A stretch of DNA of 64,000 nt from Roridomyces roridus (taxonomy: Eukaryota > Basidiomycota > Agaricomycetes > Agaricales > Mycenaceae), in NCBI GenBank assembly GCA_029378245.1, contig JARKIF010000023.1, positions 248,001 through 312,000 of the forward strand, read 5' to 3'. Positions 44,185 through 54,258 of the stretch are shown piece by piece (position 1 is the first letter of the stretch; the number at the start of each line of letters is the position of its first letter). A model generated the notes under the pieces. That model did not search any database and was not told the origin of the DNA. It saw only the letters and a program-made list of their open reading frames with translations. The position numbers and the translations under genes are program-made.

Positions 44185-45396
44185 ATGGACCAGCCACAGC
44201 CGAATGCTCCGGCCCCTGATCTCGAAGAACGTCTCGAAACCTTCGAACAACAAATTGGCGACCGCTTCGGTAGCATCAAAAATATTCTTCAGCGCCTTCT
44301 TGTACACCTTGACGGTCCTCCGGACGACCACGTGCCGGAGGCTCCGGCGCATCCCCCTCAGGCGCGAGAACCACCGCCCCATCTCGCCCCCGACGCGCGC
44401 CCCGCTCCGGTGCGTTTTGCTTCGGCCTTGTTCGGAGAGGGCATCCTCAGCTCCCGGTCGTTGCTCCGGCCGAACCCCCCTCCGAGCTTCGACGGAGACC
44501 GCGCCGCAGGCCGGGCATTCCTTGACGCGTGCAAGTCGTACTACCGTCAAGTCCCAGAGCAGTTCAGCCCCGGTCCTGGCCTCCAGCCGTCGGAGGAGCG
44601 CGCTGTCCGCTTCGCGTTGGGCTACATGTCCACCGGCTCGGCACAGAAGTGGGCGGAGCGTGCACGGCGCCAGGACGTATTCCCCTTCCCCACCTGGGTC
44701 CTTTTCCGCGCCCAGTTCGTGGAGCGTTTCGTCGAGGAGAACTCGGCTGAGCTTGCCCGCCGGAAGCTCGAGTCGAGCAAGTACCACATGTCCACCTCGG
44801 ACGTGTACCTCTACACGGACACTTTCGAGGATGCGTTCGAGGACGCGGGGTACACCGACCCGCTCCTCAAGGTCACCAAGTTCCGGCTCGGCCTCCGTCC
44901 GGACCTGAACGTCGCCATCGCGACGAACACCCCTCCGGGTGAAAGTGCCTACCCGGAGTGGCGTGCGCGCGCGTTCCGGCAATACCAAGCGGTCCGGAAC
45001 GCGCAAACCTTCCAGCAACCGGTTTGCCCCGCCGCTGCTGCTGCCCCTGCCCGACCGCGGCCGGCTGTAATGCCTTTTGTCCCTGCGGCGTTTCCGGCTC
45101 CGGCTCCGGCTCCGGCCCGACAGGCCCCCGCTCCTCGTGCCCCCGACGTCGTCCCGATGGACATCGACCGAACTCGTGCACGCCCTGCCGGACGCGCCTG
45201 CTACCGCTGTGGCGCGCTTGGCCACATTGCCCGGGATTGTCCGAATGCCGTCGACATTCGGGCGGCCGCCCTCGACGTCGCGGATCAGTTCGGTCCGGAG
45301 CTGCTCGGAGAGCTTATCGAGCACCTCCGGGTCACCGCAACCGAGGTACCCGAGGCTGAGGAGGTTCAGGAGGATTTTGTGACCCACAACGAGTGA
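44185..45396 (+). CDS. Retrotransposon gag-like protein
   Basis: From the first ATG in frame (44185) to TGA at 45394-45396, 403 codons. An N-terminal coiled-coil segment (LEERLETFEQQIGDRFGSIK) precedes the capsid-like retrotransposon gag domain (AQKWAERARRQD; FRAQFVERFVEENSAELARR). A Pro/Ala-rich linker follows. One CCHC zinc knuckle, CYRCGALGHIARDC, lies near the C-terminus and binds nucleic acid. The end overlaps the pol frame, which is shifted by -1, so expression of pol would need frameshifting or reinitiation. Confidence 0.88.
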   Translation: MDQPQPNAPAPDLEERLETFEQQIGDRFGSIKNILQRLLVHLDGPPDDHVPEAPAHPPQAREPPPHLAPDARPAPVRFASALFGEGILSSRSLLRPNPPPSFDGDRAAGRAFLDACKSYYRQVPEQFSPGPGLQPSEERAVRFALGYMSTGSAQKWAERARRQDVFPFPTWVLFRAQFVERFVEENSAELARRKLESSKYHMSTSDVYLYTDTFEDAFEDAGYTDPLLKVTKFRLGLRPDLNVAIATNTPPGESAYPEWRARAFRQYQAVRNAQTFQQPVCPAAAAAPARPRPAVMPFVPAAFPAPAPAPARQAPAPRAPDVVPMDIDRTRARPAGRACYRCGALGHIARDCPNAVDIRAAALDVADQFGPELLGELIEHLRVTATEVPEAEEVQEDFVTHNE

Positions 45397-48300
45397 TTGG
45401 TGCGCCCTCGTTGTCTAATCGTTTTGCTTGTTTGTATCCTGGCGATAATATATATGACTCCTCTTGCAAAACGACCGTCGCATCTCCCCCTGATCCCTCC
45501 GGAACCTCCGAACCCTCCGTCCCAGCCGGAGACCCTTCTCCGCCTCGGACCCGTCGTCGGGCGTGGGAACGCCTGCTTCCAGACTCGTACGAGATCTGGG
45601 CCACCCCCGGCGCCAACCCCCTCCACATTCCCCTGGAGATCGAGTCCACCCAGTCGGCATTTCAAATGTCCCTCCAAGGTCTCCTCGACTGCGGAGCGAC
45701 GTCCGACTTCATCGATAGGGATCTGGTGCTTCGGCACAAGATTCCTACTCGGGAACTCCCCCGGCCGATTCCGGTCTTCAACGTCGACGGCACGCCGAAC
45801 GAAGCGGGATCCATACGTCAGGTCGTCGACGTGGTGTTGCGCTACCAAGGTCACTCGGAGCGCATCCTCTTTGCGGTAACGCGTCTTGGCCGACAAAAAC
45901 TCATCCTAGGTCACTCGTGGCTCCGGAAGCATAACCCGGAGGTGGACTGGGCCACGCAGTCGGTCAAGATGACCTGCTGCCCCGAGGCTTGTTCGGACTG
46001 TCGCTCCGAAGTCAAGGCCGAGCGCTGCGAACTCCGGAGGCTTACCGGAATCCAGGCCGAACACCTCCGACGACTCCGGCTCGGCGATTTCCCGGACTCG
46101 GGTCCAGACGAAGAGGACGACGATGCCGACGACCTCCCGGGTCTGCAGGAGTTTTGCGAGGACTCGGACGATGACGACGACTACTCTGAGATCGAAGAGG
46201 GCGACCGGATCCTTTACACCTCCTTCCTCCCCCCTCCGACGGAAGCCGAGATCCGAGCGAGCAGCTCCTTCTCTCAACGCCTCGCCGAGGGATACGCTCG
46301 CAATTCCGCACCCCCCAAGTCCGAACTTCCTAAGTGGGCCCAGGAATTCGCGGATGTGTTCGCGGAGAAATCGTTTGACGCCCTTCCGGAGCGCCGCGTG
46401 TGGGACCACGCGATCGAGCTGGTTCCGGACAGCAAGCCGGCTAACTGTAAGTGCTATCCGATTGCTCCGGCGGAGCAGCGGGAGCTCGACAGCTTCATCG
46501 AGGAGAACCTCCGGTCTGGCCGGATTCGCCCCTCGAAGTCTCCGATGGCCTCTCCGGTTTTCTTTATCAAAAAGAAGGACGGAGCGCTCCGGCTCGTGCA
46601 GGACTATCGGGTTTTGAACGCGATGACCGTGAAGAACCGGTATCCCCTCCCGCTGATTGATGACCTAGTTAATCGTTTGAAGCACTGCCGGTTCTTCACC
46701 AAGCTCGACGTCCGCTGGGGGTTCAACAATGTCCGGATCAAAGAGGGCGACGAGTGGAAGGCTGCCTTCCGGACAAACAGGGGGCTCTTCGAGCCGCTGG
46801 TCATGTTTTTCGGCCTCACAAACTCTCCGGCGACCTTCCAGATGATGATGAATGATATCTTCCAGGACCTCATTCTTTCGGGTGACGTTTACATCTACCT
46901 GGACGATATTCTCATCGCGCACTCAGACCTCGAGCGTCATCGTCGGATCACCGAGGAAGTCCTCCGGAGGCTCCGAGAACACAAGCTCTACCTCCGACTC
47001 GAGAGGTGCCAGTTCGAGGTCACGGAGATCGAGTATCTCGGCGTCATCATCTCCGACGGCACCGTCCGGATGGATCCGGCCAAGGTCGCGGGTGTCGCCG
47101 AGTGGCCGGAGCCGGAGAACCGGAAGGTAACCTAGGGTTCATCAACTTCTACCGCCGTTTCGTTCTCGGATTCTCCGGCATTGCGCGGCCGTTGTTCGAC
47201 CTAACGAAGAAGGACACCCGGTGGACCTGGTCGGACCTGGCGGCCGCAGCTTTCCGGGCCCTCAAGGACGCGATCACCTCGGAGCCAGTCCTTATTCTTC
47301 CGGACCCGACTCAACCATGGAGGTTGGAGGCCGACTCAAGCGAATTCGCCTCAGGGGCGGTCCTATCTCAACGAGAAGACCGCCCCGATGGGAAGTGGAG
47401 ACCTGTTGCGTTTTTCTCGAAATCGCTAACCAACGTTCAGCGTAACTACGAGATCCACGACAAGGAGATGCTGGCGATCATCCGCGCACTAGAGGAATGG
47501 CGAAACTTCCTCGAAGGTGCGGAGCACCCTGTCGAGATCTGGACTGACCACAAGAACCTCGAGTATTTCCGCAAGGCCCAGCATCTCAACCGGAGACAAG
47601 CACGATGGTCCTTGTACTTGTCCCGGTTTGATTTCGCGCTTCACCACAAGCCCGGCTCTCAGATGGGGCGCGCAGACGCACTCTCTCGTCGTCCGGAACA
47701 CGGGGTGTTCTCCGACAACGAGGACGTGACTTTGCTCCGGCCCGAGTTGTTCCACGTCCGGGCGACCGAGGGGGTTGTCATCTCCGGCCCGGGGGCCTCC
47801 GTCCTCCGGGACATCCGAGACGCGCTCCGGACGGCTCCGGACCTGGAAGACGCTGTGGCTCTTGCTGCCCGGGAGCTGCTCAAAGGTCGCTCGTCGAAGT
47901 CCACTCGGTCGTCAGAATGGCACGTCTCTGACGGAATTCTGTACTTCCGAGGGCGGATAGTCGTCCCCCGAGACAAAGACCTTCGACGCCGTATCATCGA
48001 GCAGCACCACGACACTCGTGTCGCAGGGCATGCGGGGCGTTTCAAGACGCTGGAGCTCGTTTCGCGGAACTACTGGTGGCCCCAGATGTCCCGGCACGTA
48101 GGAAGCTATGTCTCGACGTGCGACCTCTGCTGCCCGACCAAGGTGCTCCGGAAGCTTCCGGTCGGCGAGCTCCACCCGACGGAGATCCCTCCGGAGCGCT
48201 GGCACACTGTGTCGGTGGAATTTATAGTCGAACTCCCGGAGGCCCACAGGTACGACGCGGTCATGGTCGCGGTTGACGTTCTGGGTAAGCGAGCGCACTT

Positions 48301-49633
48301 CATGGAGTGCCACACCACTGTCGATGCCGTCGGAGCGGCCCGGCTGTATTACAAGAATGTGTGGCGTCACCATGGGGTGCAGCAACGGTACATCTCCGAC
48401 CGGGGAACTCAATTCATCAGCGAGTTCACCCGCGAGCTCTTCCGGCTCATCGGAATGGAGATGGCCACGTCCACGGCGTATCACCCGCAGACCGACGGAC
48501 AGACCGAGCGTGTCAACCAGGAGCTCGAGCAATATATTCGGATCTTCACTAATTACCTGCAGGACGACTGGGACAAACTCCTTCCGACCGCGGAGTTTGC
48601 CTACAACAGCCATCTCCACTCGTCCACGCAGCAAGTTCCGTTTATGACCGACTCTGGCCGCCTCCCTCGACTCGGGTTTGAGCCTACCGACCTCCGGTCC
48701 GACGTCGAGTCTGCTCAGGCATTCCGGGACCGGATCGCGCACGGAGTCTCCGAAGCTCAAGCCGCGCTCGTTAAAGCCAAGGCGGAGCAGAAGCAGTACT
48801 ACGACCGCCGCCGCCTTGCCGCTCCGGACATCAAAGTCGGAGACCGCGTCTGGCTCGACGCTTCGGACATCCGGACGACCTGCCCGTCTCCGAAACTGTC
48901 CCACAAGTGCCTTGGTCCGTTCAAGGTCATAAAGGTCGTCGGAAAGGGAGCTTTCAAGCTCGAGCTCCCCGCCAGTCTGTCCCGCCTACACCCCGTCTTT
49001 CCGGTCGTCAAACTCGAGCTCGCGGTCGGAGACCCGTTCCCAGGTCGACCACACCACGAGGAGCCCGGTCCGATCCTTCCGGACGCCGACTACGGACCGA
49101 ACGAGTATGAGGTCGAGGAGATTGTGGACGCTAAGTTCCGGTATAATCATCTCAATTTCCGCGTTAAATGGAAAGGTTATAGCCACGACCACGACGAATG
49201 GGTCCGGCACGACCGGATATTCTCCGAGGGTCTAGTGGCGGATTTCTACCGCCGCTATCCGGACAAGCCCCGCGCCGACGTTCGTGCCTTGCGTCGGGAC
49301 GCCGCAATCAAAGGGGGGGGTGATGTAAGGGGAACTCCCGTTCCGCACCCTCTCCGGTCCTCCGGTACCTCCGACGCCTCCGATCCGTTCCGGTCCTCCG
49401 GTACCTCCGACGCCTCTGATCCGTCGGACCTCGGACCTCACCTCTCCCCCTCGGTCTCCACTCCCCTTCGCCCTCGCGCCTCTTCCACCGGCCTCGGTCC
49501 ATCACCCTTCCCCGGATCATCGTTGTTCCGATCACGATGGGATACTGCATGCGACATCGCTCGCGCCATATGCATCCATCAAAGATCCGCCTCCCGCCAT
49601 GTGCTCCCGTCGGATAAGGATCAATCTAGATAA
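45393..49633 (+). pseudogene. Retrotransposon pol (protease-RT-RNase H-integrase-chromodomain), frameshifted
   Basis: Frame 1 (45393-47135) has the aspartic protease motif LLDCGATSDFID, and the reverse transcriptase with FFIKKKDGALRLVQDYR and the catalytic YLDDIL. A short deletion after PEPENRK (about 47126) breaks the frame. The second frame resumes [11 protein letters not shown] and runs to 49633. It contains RNase H ([11 protein letters not shown]), an integrase zinc-binding region ([15 protein letters not shown] to STCDLCC) and the catalytic core ([27 protein letters not shown]), and a chromodomain ([27 protein letters not shown]). Chromodomains steer integration toward heterochromatin. 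The last coding stretch runs into the 3' LTR. Confidence 0.88.
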
Positions 49634-49797
49634 GTATATAGGCCGTACCTGGGCAGAGGGTTCCTTAGAGTGATTTCTCTTCGGATCCCCTCTATCCAGG
49701 TGCGTTGCAGGATGTATTCGTATTTCTTTTATTCACGCTTCGGATCCCCTCTATCCAGGCTGAGCGCGTATCCTCAGTGTGCAGAGTTGCCCTTACA
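49324..49797 (+). repeat. 3' LTR of the chromovirus
   Basis: It starts TGTAAGGG and ends CCCTTACA, an 8-bp perfect inverted terminus with TG...CA, directly after a polypurine tract. It contains a tandem CTCCGGTACCTCCGACGCCT repeat (about 49362 and 49398), a TATA-like AAGTATATAGGCC (49633) and a repeated TTCGGATCCCCTCTATCCAG (49680 and 49738). Confidence 0.82.
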
Positions 49798-51049
49798 GCA
49801 GTGCTTCAAACAGAGGCATCGAGAGCTGATCCCAATGTAGAATGTGAGTGTGGGGAAGCAAATCATCAACATGGTTCAAACATCACGAAATGTGGAGATT
49901 CGTTGCCGAGCATTGCAACGATCGCAATGCGACCAAAATGCCCGGCATGACTAAAATCATGCCGTCTGCTCATCCGGCCTTGCAATTAACCTCGGGTGCC
50001 GAAAAGCTTGGCAGAAGCCGTAGATTGGGCACGTTGGCAGGCCATTGCAATGCCTTGCAAACCTTTCTGTACCAGGCATTCATTCCTCATTCCACCTGTA
50101 TTGCCCTTTTGGATTACTCAATTATCTCATGAATCATGCTCGACACAATACGAAGAATGGCAGAAAAAATGTATTATTATCTGAAGTACACAATGAAGCA
50201 GACATAAAATAGCCTAAGAGAACGACGGGGAGTGCCGGAGGGAGGGGGGAGAGACCAGAGAACTTGTATGTAGCACCAAATGGAGAAATTGTCGGCTCTT
50301 GCAGCTTCTTGATGCAGGTTTCCATGGAGGCCCGACAACGACAACGAACACGAAGACTGGAGAGGACGAGGCCGGACGAGGACTTGCGAGGACCGCGGGC
50401 AGTCCTGGAAGAGCAACAAGCGGTGCATACAACTGACAGCCATGCAGAGGTCTTGGAATTGCAGAATCAGCCACGACAATCTTCGGTCTTCCAGGTTACG
50501 GGAGCCTTGATAGCTTGAGGCAAGCTTGAAGGGTGCGGCTTCGGCAGGAGGACTTGGCCTGAGGGGCGAGGGTGGTTGGGGGAGGCTACGCAGGGGAGTG
50601 CATGGGTATGGTGGTGGACAGGAAGCAAGAGGCGATGGTTTGCGGCCTTTGGCTGATGAATCTTGATATAGACACAGCAGTGATCATAATCACGCCGTGG
50701 ATGCCCGATCCAATTCACTTGGTGCGGCACGACTTGGTACACCTCGTAGTACCACTCCACGCTACGGGGCAGCTCAGGCTTTGAGGTTCTAAGCCTCCGA
50801 GGCTCATACTACTCATTTGTGTGGACAGCACAGATTTTCGGCAAGAATTAGTAACAGTCACTCGTGTATACTATATTATTATGTAGTCCGCGCCCAAAGG
50901 CACATTCATTCTGGCACAGTTTGCAGCAATATGCAATTGGCTGACAAGCCTGCCGATATTCGAGAATCATGCCAGGCACTTCCGAGGGCATTGCAATGGC
51001 AACGGCAGCGTTCCGATCGTATTGGAAGGAAGCATCACGATGTTACGTT
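49798..51049. other. Repeat-derived sequence, no gene recognised
   Basis: Two blocks resemble each other (CATGCC-GGCA and TTGCAATGGC words near 49930-50060 and 50970-51000). No complete gene or clear element ends were found. Confidence 0.35.
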
Positions 51050-51502
51050 TCAGCCGGTATCAGCAAGATTTCCCCGATGTGCTGATGAAGATCCGGCGTG
51101 ATTGGCAATTGTGTTCAAGTCTGCATCCGAGACAAGTGACTTGGGGCCGTATTGAGGCCAATCGTCCCGCCAGCTGTTGCGCCAGTGCACAAGACGCCAG
51201 CGGACAAGCTCCTGGTAAATCCCCTCCCGCTGTTCATCAGTTGTTGGAGCCATTGCTGAGGAAGGCGGGGGTGCGGGATTGACGGGAACCCACTGATATT
51301 GCTGAGCAGGTCGAAGGGAGGGATAGCACCGATTGCAACAGCATCGGCCAGGCAGCGGAACATGAGGGGGGTTGTCGAGATGGCGGTCAATGATAACCTC
51401 GGCGCACTCGGTTGAATGGACCAGCTTGACCATGGCCTCATCAGCGTCCCTTGGCAGTTCGCCGCCGGGCATCATGTTAGGCTCGACAAAAAATACACCC
51501 AC
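51050..51502 (-). pseudogene. RecQ-type helicase C-terminal remnant
   Basis: The minus-strand frame reads GVFFVEPNMMPGG, then LVHSTECAEVIIDRHLDNPP, CCCNRCYPS, REGIYQELVRWRLVHWRNSW and WPQYGPKSLVSDADLNTIAN. The C-rich cluster followed by a helical region resembles the end of the multiplied RecQ-like helicases of Agaricomycete repeats and subtelomeres. There is no start codon, no helicase core and no continuous downstream end, so it is a fragment. The family call rests on my recollection of the motif order. Confidence 0.4.
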
Positions 51503-51833
51503 TGCTGTCTCCCCCTTGCCGCTCGCGCGCCGCGACCAAGCCGCTGGCAGAGATCAGGAATGGTGAGTTTCCGAATGAGGTATTGGACGACAACTCGAAC
51601 GCCGCGGAAATTCATCCCGGCACTCATCTGCAACTTGCTTTTAGCTCCCTAGAACTGGCCGTTCTACCTAGAAATTTGACGTACGCGTAGGGCGCGTAGA
51701 GCGCATAGAGCCGCCTAGGACGATGTTCGACAGAAGCATGCTGTCAATTGGTCCCGAACGACAGCGAACGATTGGCGAATGACCTCAACTACTTGCCGAA
51801 GTACGGCCGAGATTACAGGGCCGGAGATGAGTC

Positions 51834-51961
51834 GGGCAGCTCGAGGGAGGCGCAATACGGCGGGGAGACGAAGGAAAAGGCTTATGATTGTGGCGGTGCT
51901 ACGACTGATGGCGACGAAACGCAGAGGTACGGCTAATCGACTGATTACGTCCCAGACTGTC
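51834..51961 (-). repeat. Right arm of the inverted repeat pair
   Basis: Reverse complement of 41585-41712. It continues directly into 51956-52012, the counterpart of 41401-41457, and so shows the uninterrupted site of the SINE-like insertion seen in the left arm. Confidence 0.85.
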
Positions 51962-52132
51962 ACGACAGGGGTCCCAAATTGGGATGTCGTGACAGTCGGG
52001 AAATGAGACTACATTATGGGCGCGTTTGGCTGGGACCCATATTGCAATACGGGCGTGCCCCGGCCAGCCGGCCAGGATGTGCCCGTAATGCATTATGGGT
52101 CATAGGGTGAAACACAAAAGAACTGAAAGGTT

Positions 52133-52216
52133 AAGGAGCAGGAATTGAACCCAAAACCTCCTGCTGTCAACTGAGCAGAGCAGAAGACAGACACCATAAC
52201 CAACTAGACCATTGTA
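52133..52216 (-). other. tRNA-like sequence, second type
   Basis: On the minus strand an A box (TGGTCTAGTTGG, 52200-52211) and B box (GGTTCAATTCC, 52141-52151) are separated by about 50 bases. The anticodon region is too long and unpaired for a normal tRNA. Probably the head of a SINE or a decayed tRNA. Confidence 0.4.
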
Positions 52217-52296
52217 GAATGACAGATAGCTGCCAACATCAAGCCAAACCATGCCCCCAGACAGAGATCCCGCTGTGAATTGGTGGTTAGACGACG

Positions 52297-52317
52297 GTTA
52301 GGTTAGGTTAGGTTTGG
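52297..52317. repeat. TTAGGT/TTTGG telomere-like run
   Basis: Three copies of GGTTA followed by GGTTTGGTT. It resembles a degenerate telomere unit and sits at the right edge of the repeat-rich region, as CCCTAA does at 39.95 kb on the left. Confidence 0.4.
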
Positions 52318-52498
52318 TTTGGTGTGGCCCAGGACGGCCAACATCCCCCCCGCGGCCTCGGCTGTGAAAGACGGTGCCGGTGGCACAGGATGCGCTGCCA
52401 TAGGGGTTGCTGGCGCAGATCTGAAGAGTCCGAGTCTGAGCCTGAGGGGCTCGGTTGCGGTGGGTACATGGTCTTGAACCTGCAGGAGTTGTCGACGG

Positions 52499-52665
52499 TG
52501 AAACGGTGCACTAGGGTGCGGCTGTGAAATAGAAATTCTGAGTAATATCAAATGTAGTGAGATATCTCAACCACAAACTCAACCGCTAATCAATCTAATA
52601 CTTGTGTGTGTGTGTGTTCGGGGTAGTAGGACAGGCATCTCATCCCTCAAAACCTCGGTACAACG
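52499..52665 (+). repeat. Dispersed repeat module, copy 2 (empty site)
   Basis: Matches 40644-40669 joined to 41213-41370. Here GGTGCGGC occurs once, giving the pre-insertion state for the MITE at 40670-41212. Confidence 0.82.
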
Positions 52666-52799
52666 TCAAAGGCAACTCTCGGGGGTTCAAGCTCGTTGTG
52701 ATCGAACGTGCAGTCTCAAGCTAATTAGCCAGGGCTCGGTCAAACTCCGGTCTCTAGGTTGTGTTCTGAGCAATTTATTATTCTGCACTGGTGTCATGA

Positions 52800-53230
52800 T
52801 ATGACTTTAGGCAACAACCCGACGGGTTGTAACCCGATCACCCATCAATACCCTATCAAGTGATCATCAGACCCTCGGCCGGGTCTTACCTCAACCCTGT
52901 TGAAGGATTGGCAAACCTCGAGTCACACCACCGCGTTGGTCGTCAACCGCACAGCCCGAGCATAGCTCCAATGCCCGAGCGTTGCCCGAGGTGGAGCTCA
53001 AGTACAGCTTTCCTATTTTTCTATTGTTTCTCTTGCTCCACTCCCAGTGACTCACCCAGAACCTTCTAGTAGTTCTATGTAGTATATAAACACTCGTTCC
53101 TGTCGTAGTTAGGCATCGAATCTTACTTTTAGCCCCACTTCTCTCAATAAACCCCTACTTGGTACTTCACCAACCCCTGCATTTACTCCCCTACCTGTCT
53201 CGATCACCCCTGCTCCTACCCCCTACCCCT
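52800..53230 (+). other. LTR-like promoter fragment
   Basis: A TATA-like AGTATATAAACACTCG (53079), a polyadenylation-like CAATAAACCCC (53145) about 65 bases later and a pyrimidine-rich tail resemble the U3-R-U5 layout of a retrotransposon LTR. Ends and target duplication were not found. Confidence 0.3.
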
Positions 53231-53675
53231 GGTACCTAATTTGATCATGTATTATATATACCCGTCTACAGTCTCAGTACTGTAGACGAATCTAGTCTAT
53301 TCTCCCTATGGCTTGCTCTACCTCTTGAGTCTCGTCTTCTGCTCTTTGCTTGGTTGCCTTGTTCGTTGCCGACTAGAACCCGACTTAGCCCTAGGTACTG
53401 ACAACTGGTCTCACAGATTGGAGGGGTAAAATCTACTACTGTACATGGTGTTTTGCTACGGCTTTTATACATTTTGCGGACTGAAGAATATATATGGTAT
53501 CTGTGATGCCAAGGCCTTGTCTGGCCAATAGTGTTGCTCTCAGTCAGCTCCATCAGTTTCTCTCTTTTCCTCTCAGACTGGCTGGAGCTTTCCTTTTGCC
53601 ATCGGGGCTTGGGCGTCTAGCTCGTAATTCCAACGGAGTCTACCGGCCATATGTATGTATATACAAATGGACAGC

Positions 53676-54054
53676 AACCGCGCACACGCCCCCGTTTTCC
53701 CGTTGGTTCTTTGCGTGGAACTAGACATTTCTACGCAGTAATATCATGATCTTGACGTACAAAGGCTGTATTAAAGCTGCATTCAATCTTGATGCGAGAA
53801 AACGTGTATCGAAAAATTGACGCCGGTTGGCATATAAAAGGAGGACCGACCATCGGTGAGCCCCCCCAGAATTCAACACTCTCATTTGATTCCAGAAATT
53901 CACTGTGTTCGCTACTCTGCTCCTCGCTGGCTTCGCTACCGCAGGACCTGCTATTGTGCGTATTCGTATCCTCTCCCCTCTCGACCGAGAGAGACTTGGT
54001 TACCAACGGTTAACGTAAAGCAGCAAGCACGCCAGGTCGATGAAGACATCCTCA
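53676..54054 (+). pseudogene. Truncated copy of the 31-kb small secreted protein gene
   Basis: Copies the promoter, TATA box, signal-peptide exon and first intron of the gene at 31158. A deletion between GATTCCA and GAAATTCAC has removed the ATG and the next bases (the equivalent of 31145-31166). Similarity ends after GACATCCTCA, so exons 2-3 are missing. No product is expected. Confidence 0.8.
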
Positions 54055-54258
54055 TGACTTCTTTTTTACTCTTTTTTACTAGATACGACGCTGACCCCGT
54101 ATGGAGATGCGAGAGGGTTGCCGAGGCCTCCTTTCGACTCTCCAGTACACTGTCCTTTTTGTAAGAGTCCGGACTGCTCGACTCAATTCTCGGAGAAAAG
54201 AAACAGATATCCTAATTGACGCTCGTGGTGTACAGCAAATAAACACAATAAAGACCAA
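54055..54258. other. Intergenic
   Basis: Nothing recognised. It holds the 3' flank of the alpha-amylase gene. Confidence 0.35.

Larger units (their letters stand above)
44091..49797 (+). mobile_element. Ty3-type chromovirus retrotransposon, 5' LTR missing
   Basis: Gag, protease, reverse transcriptase, RNase H, integrase and a chromodomain occur in the Ty3 order, followed by a purine tract (49311-49320) and a 3' LTR (49324-49797). No 5' LTR is present: the DUF6589 frame ends at 44039, only about 145 bases before the gag ATG. GCAGT occurs at 44086-44090 and again directly after the 3' LTR at 49798-49802, which might be a target duplication; chance cannot be excluded. Pol has a frame break near 47126. 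This is a fungal genomic element and not expected to be autonomous. Confidence 0.85.

Noticed and set aside
44065..45387. 440-codon minus-strand frame opposite gag
   Set aside because: Shadow of the GC-rich gag gene, whose CCHC knuckle is unmistakable. The antisense frame has no motif.
47912..48904. 330-codon minus-strand frame opposite integrase
   Set aside because: Antisense shadow of a frame containing the integrase core motifs.
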